A stretch of DNA of 64,000 bases from Comamonadaceae bacterium (GTDB lineage Bacteria > Pseudomonadota > Gammaproteobacteria > Burkholderiales > Burkholderiaceae_C), in contig CANJWZ010000008.1 in NCBI GenBank assembly GCA_947478725.1, positions 1 to 64,000 of the forward strand, written 5' to 3'. Every line of letters starts with the position of its first letter. The first letter of the stretch is position 1. Under the pieces are notes generated by a model. That model searched no databases and was not told the DNA's origin. It worked only from the letters and a program-made list of their open reading frames with translations. Position numbers and translations under genes: made by a program. Positions 15,840 to 24,698 of this stretch are shown here, piece after piece.

Positions 15840-17017
15840 GCGAAACGGGCAGCGCATGTTGGGTGATTCTGCCGGTCGGCCAGCAAGTCAGCGGCAACTG
15901 GATTGACCATCTGCTGTCCGAAGGTGCAAAGAAGGAATGGAAGCGTGCGGCGCCCGACCCTGAACCAGGAATCCGGACCCGCGTCGAGGTATTTCGCGGA
16001 GAAGACAGCGAAGAACGCATCAACGAGCAGTTCTACTTGCGCGGCTGGACTGACGGTTTGCCAATAGTCGTCCCAACTCTTTTCAGGGTACGGGAAATGT
16101 TGCGCTGCTCTCCCATATCCAGAGCGACTATCCTGGGGGAAATGGAGCCGTTGCGTGGTCAGGTGAGCGTTGAGAAGATTGCTGCCAATGCCGTGATGGC
16201 CGGCTGTCTTCCCGAGTATTTTCCTGTCGTGCTACAGGCGGTTTGTGGGTTGTTAGACCCTGCGTTTAATATGCGCGGAGTTCAAACCACGGATGAAAAT
16301 GTCGCGCCCCTGTTGATCGTTAGTGGACCCGTGGCTGAGAGCATAGATTTGAACAGCGGCTTGGGTGCATTAGGCCCAGGCTGGCGGGCAAACGCGACAA
16401 TCGGCCGCGCCTTGAGGCTGGTGATGATCAATTTGGGAGGCGGCTGGGCCGGAATCGTGGGGCTTGCCGGCATAGGACAACCAGGTCGCTACACCATGTG
16501 CCTGGGCGAAAGGCGCCAGCCTGGATGGCCGTTGTTGCATGAAGAAGCAGGTTTGACTGCGACACACAGTGCGGTAACGCTTTTGCGGGCTGAATGTGCT
16601 ATTAACGTAACCGGTGGACTGGATGACATAGCCGATGTAATGCGCTCAGCCACATCCGCGTTCAGCATCCTCAATGGAGGTTATTGCGCTGTGCTGCTCG
16701 CGCCATACACCGCTGCGCAACTCTCTGCCGATGGCTGGACGAAATCGGACGTGGCACGTTACCTTTTCGACCATAGCCAAATACCTGTTGCACAGTGGCG
16801 GAAATGGTGGCTCGCTCGAGAAATTGTCCCGACTTACGGGCTACCCCAGTGGGCGCTGAAAGCCGAAAAGACTGGCTTAATTCCCATTGTTGAGAGTTCT
16901 GCATTTATTACCGTTTTTGTCGCTGGCGGGGATGCGCCCATCGCTCAACACGTATATTTTCCGACTTGGGGGTTCCCCGCGTGCAAGTTGACCTTGCCAA
17001 TAAGCTTTCCGAGTTAG
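15836..17017 (+). CDS. UGSC partner-domain protein (stand-alone copy 1)
   Basis: 393 residues, homologous to the C-terminal part of the preceding selenoprotein. Shared features: a YLRGWTDGLPIVVPT opening, ANAVMAGCLPEYFPV with the conserved Cys at residue 124, GPGWRANATIGRALRL, and GQPGRYTMCLGE. The ATG at 15836 overlaps the selenoprotein stop (ATGA), so the two are translationally coupled. There is no signal peptide; the protein is soluble. I do not know its reaction. The conserved Cys and the fusion in the neighbour suggest that it works physically with a UGSC domain. Confidence 0.8.
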   Translation: MSETGSACWVILPVGQQVSGNWIDHLLSEGAKKEWKRAAPDPEPGIRTRVEVFRGEDSEERINEQFYLRGWTDGLPIVVPTLFRVREMLRCSPISRATILGEMEPLRGQVSVEKIAANAVMAGCLPEYFPVVLQAVCGLLDPAFNMRGVQTTDENVAPLLIVSGPVAESIDLNSGLGALGPGWRANATIGRALRLVMINLGGGWAGIVGLAGIGQPGRYTMCLGERRQPGWPLLHEEAGLTATHSAVTLLRAECAINVTGGLDDIADVMRSATSAFSILNGGYCAVLLAPYTAAQLSADGWTKSDVARYLFDHSQIPVAQWRKWWLAREIVPTYGLPQWALKAEKTGLIPIVESSAFITVFVAGGDAPIAQHVYFPTWGFPACKLTLPISFPS

Positions 17018-17540
17018 CGTGACATGCAAGCGCTGACAAATTCGCGGCGAGGCGTGATCGGTGCTTGCGCTATTACGTTAGTTCACGCTGCATACTTCGA
17101 GTGGAAATTTTGTACGGCTATTGTCAGCGGTGCGAATGATTGCGACGGCCTCTTTATCGTCCGTGATCATGCTTAGCGCCACAAGCTTCTTGCATTATTG
17201 TGTACCGCCCGTTGGCATCATGGCTGCCGACAAGATCATGGCCCTGCACCAGGTCCAGGACAAGCACGGCGCAGATGACGCACTTCAAGCAACCTAAGTG
17301 CCTATTCGCCTTCAGAATTTTTTAGCGTCTAGCGCAATACAAGAGAGAAAGCAGGCGCAGTAGACACCGCCATAATTTGAGTCCCGATCCATCTAATTGA
17401 TGGACAAATGGAACTAATAACCGAAGGGTTTAACCGAAGAGTTGAAGATAAATTTGGCCTGTTCAGACGAGCAAAGGGCTACAAAATAAAAGAGTGGTAT
17501 CTTGCGCCGCGTTACCGCAGAACAAAAACAAGGAGACAAC
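17018..17540 (+). other. Interval with a possible gene remnant
   Basis: No complete gene is visible. A short frame from 17169 to 17297 ends in a helical-looking tail (MALHQVQDKHGADDALQAT) that reads like the C-terminus of a lost enzyme, but I cannot name it. The last 30 bp carry the ribosome-binding site (AGGAGACAAC) of the next gene. Confidence 0.3.
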
Positions 17541-18401
17541 ATGACCAATCCATCCGTGAAGACCAACACGCTCGGTTTTCTTAAAGATATAACCATCCCG
17601 GCCATCAAGTTGCCGGCCGGGGCGTGTGACAGCCATATGCACATCGTCGGGCCGCAGGAGCGCTACCTTTTCACGGCGGTCCGCAGTCTCTCGCCACCAG
17701 AAGGCAGCTGGCAGGACTACCGCGTCACTGCTGGCAAGCTTGGACTAGACCGGTCCGTCATCGTGCAACCGAGTTTTTACGGAACGGATAACCGCTGCAC
17801 GCTCGACGCCGTGGCAGAGTCCGGCGGGCGGGCTCGCGCCGTCGTGGTGGTCGATGGCGACGTCAATGAACAAACCATAGCCGCCATGCACGAAAGCGGC
17901 GCGCGCGGCGTGCGGGTACAGACGGTGTCCAAAGGCGGCGTGAGCTTCGAAGCCATCGAATCGATTGCCGCATGCATAGCGCCATTTGGCTGGCACCTGC
18001 AGCTTTACCTCGATGCCACCGAACTGCCGGCACTTATCACCCGCCTGCGCCGCCTCCCAACGCCGCTGGTGTTTGACCATATGGCGCACGTCATTGAAGC
18101 GAGCGGCACGCAGGATAAAGGCTTTTACCTGCTGCTTGACCTGCTCGCCAGCGGCAAGGGCTGGGTCAAGCTCTCGAACGCCCTTTTCCCACCCTCCGCT
18201 GAACGGGCGCAGATTTTTGCAAAGACCAACCCCAAGCGGATTCTCTGGGGCAGCGATTGGCCCCACGTGGCGCACAGCGATGCGGGCGTGCCCGATGACG
18301 GACAGCTGGTGAATTTGCTCGCTGACTGGATTCCCGACGAAGCCACGCGCCATAAAGCGCTTGTAGACAACCCGGGCGAACTCTATTTCGCCCAGAAATA
18401 A
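17541..18401 (+). CDS. Amidohydrolase-2 family, PDC-hydrolase/lactonase-like
   Basis: A 286-residue TIM-barrel hydrolase of the amidohydrolase superfamily, group of 2-pyrone-4,6-dicarboxylate hydrolase and sugar lactonases. Visible ligands: H32 and H34 in CDSHMHIVG, H180 in VFDHMAH, and catalytic D239 in LWGSDWPH. There is no signal peptide. I chose ATG 17541 because AGGAGACAAC precedes it; the frame also opens at 17502. It sits between the two UGSC modules on the same strand, so it may hydrolyse a lactone or ester linked to their pathway. The substrate is unknown. Confidence 0.88.
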   Translation: MTNPSVKTNTLGFLKDITIPAIKLPAGACDSHMHIVGPQERYLFTAVRSLSPPEGSWQDYRVTAGKLGLDRSVIVQPSFYGTDNRCTLDAVAESGGRARAVVVVDGDVNEQTIAAMHESGARGVRVQTVSKGGVSFEAIESIAACIAPFGWHLQLYLDATELPALITRLRRLPTPLVFDHMAHVIEASGTQDKGFYLLLDLLASGKGWVKLSNALFPPSAERAQIFAKTNPKRILWGSDWPHVAHSDAGVPDDGQLVNLLADWIPDEATRHKALVDNPGELYFAQK

Positions 18402-18525
18402 TCCGCTAATAAGTCGCATAATTTATTAAACGAGGGTTTATCCCAAATATTAACTATGTTAATGGTCTGATACTTAAAACCAGACTTTCGGCATTTACGC
18501 CCGACCGGGCAGAAAAGGAACTGGC

Positions 18526-19068
18526 ATGGGCACTATTTCCATTCGCAGGCCAACCACCGTTTTTAACTACAAGACGGCGGCCCCGACTTACAACTTGAAT
18601 CGCCCGATCAAAGGCCTTCGCGTTGGCATTCGCACAGACCAATTCTGGCATTCGTGGCTGCAGATCACGGAAGAATGGTGCGATCTGCTGCGCAAAGACG
18701 GCGCAGAGCCAGTCATCTTACGGGTGGGTGAACACGTCGGCGCTGAAGGCGAGAACACCAAAAAGCTGCTTGCCGAATGGGCCGATTCGGTCGACTGCGC
18801 CGTCGTTGGCTTGGCCAACTGAGGCTCTTGTACCCTTTGGGCCGTGCGTGACACGGTCGCTGTCGAGGATCACAAGAAGCCGGTAGTTGTCGCCATCACG
18901 GCGGAATTCGTCGAGCATGGGCACAACATTTCAAAGATGCAGGGGCACGAAAACCTGCGTCAGCTGGTGTTTCCGTACCCGCTTGAAGGCTTGCCAAAAG
19001 AAGAAGTGCGCCGTATTGCGGTGGAGTGGTATGCAAAATTCCTCAGCGCGATCGGGGTAACCAAATGA
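18526..19068 (+). CDS. UGSC-type selenoprotein, stand-alone (in-frame TGA = Sec)
   Basis: A 180-residue gene split by TGA at 18820-18822. Readthrough gives GLAN-U-GSCTLWA with Sec99 and C102, and the frame continues to 19068. The fold matches the N-terminal domain of the fused protein at 14100 (GLRVGIRTDQ opening, a helical middle, then the UGSC turn and VVVAITAEF). The ATG at 18526 follows AAAAGGAAC. Unlike the first protein it has Asn, not Cys, before Sec. A candidate SECIS hairpin lies at 18840-18858. Its stop overlaps the next gene by 4 bp (ATGA). Function unknown; the Sec/Cys pair suggests redox or metal/metalloid chemistry. Confidence 0.92.
18840..18858 (+). promoter_or_regulatory. Candidate SECIS hairpin of the second UGSC gene
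   Basis: GGCCGTG pairs with CACGGTC (7 bp, one G-U) around the loop CGTGA. The loop starts 24 nt after the TGA. It shares the CGTG start with the loop of the first gene's hairpin. The spacing is a little longer than in E. coli fdhF but within the range described for bacteria. Confidence 0.65.
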
Positions 19069-20144
19069 GCACAGTACTTCCTGAAGACAGAGGCCTCCTG
19101 CAAGCCGAATCTATCGAGCTGGATGAATCCCCGGAAGCACTGTATGAGTTGTCGATGGCGGAAAAGTGGGGCGACGGCGTTCCGCTGATCCCGCCGACGG
19201 ACGACCGCATTGCGGCCATGCTCAAAGGCACGCCGCGCCTTCCCAGCGACATCGTTGCGACCAACGTTCCGCCCAAGCATGGCGTGGCGACGGTGGAGCT
19301 GATCGCCATCAATGCTGTAATGGCCGGTTGCCTTCCGCATCACCTGCCGCTGGTCATTGCCGCGATTGAAGGCGTCGTCGAGTCGTCCTATAACGGCTAC
19401 GGCCTGGCCGCCACGACGGGCTCGCCTGCAACCTACGTCATCTTCAATGGTCCGACGCGTGACGATCTGGAAATCGACTACAAGGCCGGCTGCCTGGGCG
19501 GCGCGGGCGGACGTGGCTCGATGACGGTGGGCCGCGCCGTGCAGTTTTGCCTGCGCAACCTAGGCGGCATGCGGGCCGGCCACACATCGCGCACGGTGTT
19601 CGGGCAACCGGGGCGCTTCGGCGTCTGCTTTGCCGAATGGGAAGAACGCTCAGAATGGCCCTCGCTCGCGATGCGCCGCGGCTTCACGCGCGAGCAGGAA
19701 GTGGTCACCGTGCATGGCGGCATGGGCACCATGGCTTTGTGCGACATGAATACCGCCATTGACCGCGACCTCTGCTACCTGCTGGGCAAGAGTATCGCGT
19801 CGCCGATGGGTAATCTTTACGTGCCGCTCAAAATGCGCGGCGAAGCAGTGATCCTGATCAACCCCATGTGGGCCGCGCGATTTGCAAAGACCTTCCCGAA
19901 GATGGAGTCACTGCAGGAATGCCTGTATGAAAACGCTTGGTATCCGATCGATTTCTGGCCAGAGATCAGTCGCGAGAGCTTGTACGAAAGCGAGCGTGTC
20001 GACAGCAAAGGACGCGTGCACGCAGTGACAGGTCCGGACCGCATCCAGCCGCTGGTTTGCGGCGGCTTGGGCAACCTGCATTGCACCATTTTGCCGAGCT
20101 GGGGCGAAAGCGAAATGCAGAGCAAGCTTGTAGTGCGACCATGA
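19065..20144 (+). CDS. UGSC partner-domain protein (stand-alone copy 2)
   Basis: 359 residues, the third copy of the partner domain in this locus. Conserved blocks: KWGDGVPLIPPT, INAVMAGCLPHHLPL with Cys at residue 89, GSMTVGRAVQFCLRN, and GQPGRFGVCFAEWEE. The ATG at 19065 overlaps the stop of the stand-alone UGSC gene, mirroring the arrangement at 15836. The fold has no family name I can give. The repeated pairing with UGSC genes is the best clue to its job. Confidence 0.8.
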   Translation: MSTVLPEDRGLLQAESIELDESPEALYELSMAEKWGDGVPLIPPTDDRIAAMLKGTPRLPSDIVATNVPPKHGVATVELIAINAVMAGCLPHHLPLVIAAIEGVVESSYNGYGLAATTGSPATYVIFNGPTRDDLEIDYKAGCLGGAGGRGSMTVGRAVQFCLRNLGGMRAGHTSRTVFGQPGRFGVCFAEWEERSEWPSLAMRRGFTREQEVVTVHGGMGTMALCDMNTAIDRDLCYLLGKSIASPMGNLYVPLKMRGEAVILINPMWAARFAKTFPKMESLQECLYENAWYPIDFWPEISRESLYESERVDSKGRVHAVTGPDRIQPLVCGGLGNLHCTILPSWGESEMQSKLVVRP

Positions 20145-20212
20145 CAGACCGCTTTTCAAAAATAGCCTTGGAAAAAATTAACCGGGTTGACAGGAAACAC
20201 GAAGACTTTTGA
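20141..20212 (+). pseudogene. Truncated start of a coupled downstream gene
   Basis: An ATG at 20141 overlaps the preceding stop (ATGA) and opens a 23-codon frame (MTDRFSKIALEKINRVDRKH...). The coupling matches that of its neighbours, so a real gene may have started here and been cut by the IS debris that begins nearby. Too short to identify. Confidence 0.3.
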
Positions 20213-20382
20213 AGCCATTGAAGACGAAGAAGAATTGACTACAGCTCAAATAGGGCGACAAGAAAAATTGGACAACGCATCGATCTGTATCCGATAACAA
20301 GTCGTCCCTGAGAAACTCGATTTTCAAGCGGCCAACGATTTGAATGCAGCAAGGTCAATGTGGCAGACGCTCAAGAGCCGCT

Positions 20383-20829
20383 TCATTGAGATGCCCAATT
20401 GAGCGCAAAGAAGCCGCAGCGTCTTGAGGATCTTGCGCAGGTTGAGACGATACCGACCTTCACACCAAACTCGTATGGCTTGTGCGCTTTACCTTTGGCG
20501 ATGCACTCAGTCTCCGGGACATGCATGCTGTACAGCTTGGGCGGGTCCCCCTCAGCGCGCTTTCTGGGCTGGCTGTGGATACGGCGCGTGACCTGCAACA
20601 GGCGCTCAAAGTGTTCTTGCAGTGCCTCATTGCGAACACGCGCGTAACTCTGGCGCAGCTCAATGCCAGCCTTCCTGGCACGCCGTACCAAAGCCACGCG
20701 TGCCTTGTGCAGCAACCTGGCATCGGTGGGGAACGCAATGGCTTTGGTCTGCTTCGGCTGAAGTTTGGGTCTCGCGTAGCGCCATGAGTTTGCAAGGTTT
20801 GTGGCTTTGATGCCCCTAATTCTTGCCAT
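20383..20829 (-). pseudogene. IS5-family transposase fragment
   Basis: The 148-residue frame matches the middle of IS5-type transposases: a helical stretch with GIELRQSYARV, then KLYSMHVPETECIAKGKAHK and PYEFGVKVG. The N-terminal third and the C-terminus with the last catalytic residue are missing, so it cannot transpose. It marks the right edge of the UGSC module. Confidence 0.8.
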
Positions 20830-20983
20830 ATCCGTGCCCCCACGACACCTCGGTAACCCCCATCTATGCTGGATTCTTGGGGTTTGTCAGGGGCGACTAT
20901 TTAACGAGTCTTAAAGCTCTAGGACATACGACTTTCAGCAGGGCGTTACCACCTTTTTTGCTAAACGTCCGGTAGTTTTTCTT

Positions 20984-21247
20984 CTAGCTGTTCTGCCGCG
21001 GGTCTTCCAGCGACAGATCGAATTCCCCTTCGATATGCTCTTGTAGTTTGGCGAGGATCATGCCTTCGAGCATGTGGCCTGGCAACAGGCAGGTGCCGTC
21101 CTCACAATGCATATTGGTGATATCGAGCAGCAGGTCGATCTGCCCGCGTTTCTCATCGGCTTTAACAAGTTTGAGCAATGCGCCGTCGCCACGTACGACC
21201 GACTGCGCAGCTTCCACACCGGCTTCGATGGTTACTTGATCCCACAT
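20984..21247 (-). CDS. Small NifU-like cysteine protein
   Basis: An 87-residue acidic protein. I use the ATG at 21247 (preceded by AAAGGATTCAAGC); the open frame extends further without similarity. The pattern VVRGDGALLKLVKADEKRG, then a beta strand (IDLLLDI), CEDGTC, and a helix (LEGMILAKLQEHIEG) recalls the C-terminal NifU domain, which carries Fe-S clusters. However, the usual CxxC is spaced CxxxxC here, so cluster binding is uncertain. It lies between the selenocysteine region and a Bug receptor. The NifU relation is my reading of the pattern. Confidence 0.6.
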   Translation of the reverse strand: MWDQVTIEAGVEAAQSVVRGDGALLKLVKADEKRGQIDLLLDITNMHCEDGTCLLPGHMLEGMILAKLQEHIEGEFDLSLEDPRQNS

Positions 21248-21326
21248 GCTTGAATCCTTTCTGATTGAAATGAACGTTACCCAGGCTTGTCGACCGGGTT
21301 TATGCGATCTGCGGAACCCGAATTTG

Positions 21327-22346
21327 TTATTCAGGTGCGATTCCCGCTGAACGAACCATGTCACCCCATTTTCTCGATTGCACCGAGACGAAAGACCGTA
21401 GCTCTTCCGGTGACGAAGGCGCTGAATCGACCCCGACAGCCAGAAGGCCAGCCACGAAATCCTTGTCACGCAAGGGCTTCTGGAACTCCTGACTCAGGCG
21501 CTGGACGATGGTACGCGGTGTCTTGGCTGGAACAAAAGCAGCAATGAACCCGACCAGCTCGTAGCCAGGCAACCCAGCTTCCGCAATTGTCGGTAGCTCG
21601 GGTGCCAGCGCGGTACGCCTTGCGCTGGTGACCCCAAGTCCGCGTACCGCACCGCTGCGAACGTGCTGAATGATCAGCGGGATGTCGCCGAAGATCATTG
21701 AGGTGTGGCCGCCGAGCACGTCGTTCATGGCTTGCGCGTTTGACTTGTATGAAACATTCAGCATGTCCAGCTTCGCTTCCGCCTTGAACATTTCCGCCGC
21801 CACCCTGGCGGAGCCAGTGCCGCTGGCATAGGTGAGCTTGCCCGGGTTGGCTTTGGCATAGGCGATCAGTTCGTTGACGTTTTTGGCTGGGATAGACGGG
21901 TGGATACCCAGCACCAGGGAAGCGAGCGCGAGCAGCGCGACCGGTTCGAAGTCGGCATTTGGGTCATATGGAATATTTTTGAGAAGCGCCTGGTTGGCCG
22001 CGTGGGTGGTGTTGTTGCCGATCAGCACTGTCAAGCCGTCTGGCGCGGCTCGTGCGACGGTTTGCGCGGCGATCACAGCGCTGGCCTGGGGCATGTTTTC
22101 GACGACGACAGCCTGCCCAAGTCCTTTGGACACCTCAGTGGCCAGGCGACGAGCCACAGTGTCGGTCGCACCGCCGGGGCTGGATGCAACGATGAAACGC
22201 AGGGGCTTGGTCGCAAAGCTGGTCTGCGCGAAAACGACGGGGACGATGCCGCCGCAAGCTGCCGCGCCGAGCAACGCCAACGTCGAACGGCGGGTAGGCA
22301 GCGCTTTGACGGCCGACACGAGCTTTTGTTCTGGAACAGTTTTCAT
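21327..22346 (-). CDS. Bug/TctC-family periplasmic receptor
   Basis: 339 residues with a signal peptide containing TRRSTLALLG (possible Tat) and a cleavage region near PVVFAQTS. Family motifs: VASSPGGATDTVARRLA, ENMPQASAVIAA, NNTTHAANQALLKNIPYD, YASGTGSARVAAEMF. It resembles the receptor at 51810 (both have NTTHA and LVGFIAAF.PAKTP). No TctAB partner is nearby. A ketopantoate-reductase-like gene lies just upstream on the same strand. The ligand is unknown. Confidence 0.92.
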   Translation of the reverse strand: MKTVPEQKLVSAVKALPTRRSTLALLGAAACGGIVPVVFAQTSFATKPLRFIVASSPGGATDTVARRLATEVSKGLGQAVVVENMPQASAVIAAQTVARAAPDGLTVLIGNNTTHAANQALLKNIPYDPNADFEPVALLALASLVLGIHPSIPAKNVNELIAYAKANPGKLTYASGTGSARVAAEMFKAEAKLDMLNVSYKSNAQAMNDVLGGHTSMIFGDIPLIIQHVRSGAVRGLGVTSARRTALAPELPTIAEAGLPGYELVGFIAAFVPAKTPRTIVQRLSQEFQKPLRDKDFVAGLLAVGVDSAPSSPEELRSFVSVQSRKWGDMVRSAGIAPE

Positions 22347-22398
22347 AATGTGTCTCTCCTTGATCCTGAATTAGCCTGATTGCTGATGGATTTGTTGT

Positions 22399-23421
22399 CT
22401 ATGCATTGATCTCTGGTTTGACCAATCCGCTGGCTGCAACGCGATCCAGCTTCGCGCCAACTGCCTTCATGCGCAATAGGGTTGCTACCGTGTGGATCGT
22501 TGGCGCCGGTTTTCCCAAGGCGACCGCGATGGCACTAAACGCAAGAATGCCGCTGGGCAGTTCGACCGGGCGGCCCAGCGTGAAGTCCTGAAGCAGCGAC
22601 GGCTGAACGCCGGGCTTGTCTTCGTAATACCCGAGTCTCTCGTCGATATCGTCCGGCAGGTCGAAGCCGAGGGCACGACCGATTTCGGCGCCCTCGCGCA
22701 TCAGGCTGTCCATGATTTTTCGGGACGGCGGATCGTTGACGAGCGGCTGCAACTCGCAACCGGTCAGCGCACTGACCGTCGATCCGCCAATCACCATCAG
22801 CATCTTCACCCATATTTCGCGGCGAATCATGGGCGTCACGGTGGCGTCGTACCCAGCGCAATTGAGCAATGCGGCGATTTCTTCGAGTTGCGGGTCGCTG
22901 CTGCCGTCAGGCTTCCCAAGAAAAATCCAGTTGCGCGGTGAGGTGCTCCTGATAATGCCTGGCTCGATCACCGTGTTGGATGAATAGATCACGCCACCAA
23001 CGATCTGATCGATAAGTAGTGTGCGTCTGAGTTTGCCTCCTGGGTCGAGCGGCTCGAATACCGCGTCAGGCAGCGGCACCGAAAGCTTCTGGCCGAACCA
23101 CCACGGAATGCCATTCATGACAAATACAATGCGCGATGATGGTGTTGTCATGGCTACCAGCGCATCCGCGATGTCAGGCAATGCAGGCACCTTGACGGTG
23201 ACAAGAACAAGATCCTGCTTGGGGAGCTCAGCTGGATCGGTGACGCAATGGACCGCCGCTGACACGCGATTGTCGCCAGCGATCAGGGAGGCGGTGCCGG
23301 ATTGCCTCATGGCCTGCCCATGAGCGCCACGCGCGACAACACTAACGGACGCGCCAGCCCTGCTCAGTCTGACGGCAAGACTGCCGCCAATCGCACCCGC
23401 GCCATAGACGCAGACTTTCAA
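22399..23421 (-). CDS. 2-dehydropantoate 2-reductase family protein (PanE/ApbA-like)
   Basis: A 340-residue NADP-dependent reductase. It begins LKVCVYGAGAIGGSLAVRLS with the Rossmann GxGxxG. A TTG at 23421 preceded by GGGAGGTGCC is the likely start; the frame also runs 51 codons upstream. The family lysine is probably in the EIWVKMLM segment. The family reduces ketopantoate in CoA synthesis, but extra copies in catabolic clusters often reduce other 2-keto acids. Its place beside a Bug receptor argues for a catabolic role. Confidence 0.85.
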   Translation of the reverse strand: MKVCVYGAGAIGGSLAVRLSRAGASVSVVARGAHGQAMRQSGTASLIAGDNRVSAAVHCVTDPAELPKQDLVLVTVKVPALPDIADALVAMTTPSSRIVFVMNGIPWWFGQKLSVPLPDAVFEPLDPGGKLRRTLLIDQIVGGVIYSSNTVIEPGIIRSTSPRNWIFLGKPDGSSDPQLEEIAALLNCAGYDATVTPMIRREIWVKMLMVIGGSTVSALTGCELQPLVNDPPSRKIMDSLMREGAEIGRALGFDLPDDIDERLGYYEDKPGVQPSLLQDFTLGRPVELPSGILAFSAIAVALGKPAPTIHTVATLLRMKAVGAKLDRVAASGLVKPEINA

Positions 23422-23921
23422 GGCACCTCCCTGGGCTTTTGCGCGCAAAACACGGTACCGCCTGCACCGCGGCGATAGAAGTACGTGCCGTATAGTTTCA
23501 TATTGAAAGCTGTGTTGCTGCTCATCGAAAAATGAGCTCTGAATAAGTTTCTTGCCCCAAACATATCTCGCCATCGCGCATTCAAATCTAGTTCAATTGT
23601 CGGACAATTAAAATTGCAAAAATTCAGTGGAAACCCTATGCACTTTTAGCGGCTTTGATAGTTGGAACTGATCACACGCATCGATTTATTTGCTGCTGCC
23701 CCAAAGACTTCGTCACCAGCGGCTTGGAACACAGCGTGTTCACTACTGCGGGCGTCATACGGGTAAGCCAGAGCAAAACTGTTGTCTAGTATGGTTGTGT
23801 TACCCAATGGTAAGACCATGAAATGGGAAACAGCTACTTTTTTGCGCAGGTGAAAGCGCAAATTTTGATAACTCAGGGCCCTAAACCGGAGTAAATAGTT
23901 GCAACCTCGGAAATTAAATTG
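23422..23921. other. Interval without a supported gene
   Basis: About 500 bp between a minus-strand gene and the plus-strand CaiB remnant. A 71-codon minus-strand frame (23646-23861) has no recognisable family. The stretch near 23580-23640 is AT-rich and could hold promoters, but I see no clear boxes. Confidence 0.4.
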
Positions 23922-24640
23922 ATGATTGATGCGCCTCTTCAGGGCTTGAAAGTACTGGACCTGTCCACGGTTCTGGCGGGGCCGCTGTGCGCCCAGTCAC
24001 CGGGCGATATGGGTGCCGACGTGATCAAGGTGGCAACGCTGGGCGTCGGCGACGACACCCGGGAATGGACACCATTTTGCAGGTCCTAAGAAGGTGAGCG
24101 TGCAGGCACCGTTTTCCTGAGTGCCAACAGGACCAAACGAAGCATCGCGGTCAAAGTCGGCGTTGACGCGGCCACCTTGCGCGCATTGAATCCAAGGCTC
24201 GTGTCCTGCGCCATCAGCGGCTACGGAAGCGTCGGCCCGATGAAAAGCTGGAAGAGTTATGACGTCACCCTGCAGGTCTTCTGCGGCATGATCTCGATCA
24301 CGCGTGAGACCTCAATGCCGGCCCGGTCCGCAGCCCCTTCTCTCCTGCCGATCAGGCCACCGGCATCCTCGCCGCCTTGCTCGAGCGAACGCGGACCGAC
24401 AAGCGGGAGACCATTGAAGCCAGCCTGTTCGATATGGCGACATCTTTTCTCGCGTATTTTCATCAAGGCTTCTGGGAACGTGGCACAGAGCCGCGAAGAG
24501 TCGGCGCTGGCCATGAGTCGCTCTGCCCTTACCAGGCATTCGCAACACTGGACAAACCATTGATCCTGGGTATGGCCAACGATTCGCTGTGGCGCTCGTT
24601 CTGTGATGTGGCAAGACTGGCAGACATTATGGGCCCGCGA
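23922..24640 (+). pseudogene. CaiB/BaiF CoA-transferase, frameshifted
   Basis: The first frame reads MIDAPLQGLKVLDLSTVLAG to GDDTREWTPF and stops at about 24089. Later pieces resume in other frames: SGYGSVGPMKSWKSYDV, then FLAYFHQGFWERGTEPRR and LGMANDSLWRSFCDVA. A central segment is missing, so there are both deletions and frameshifts. The pieces match the intact gene at 32159 block by block. It is a dead paralogue of that CoA-transferase. Confidence 0.85.
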
Positions 24641-24698
24641 CAGCATCACGCAATCTGTGATCATACAAGTAAGGAGTTGAGTCATAAAAAGTACACTA

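Noticed and set aside
20984..21247. NifU-like gene as a third selenoprotein
   Set aside because: No in-frame TGA with downstream hairpin; cysteines are encoded normally.
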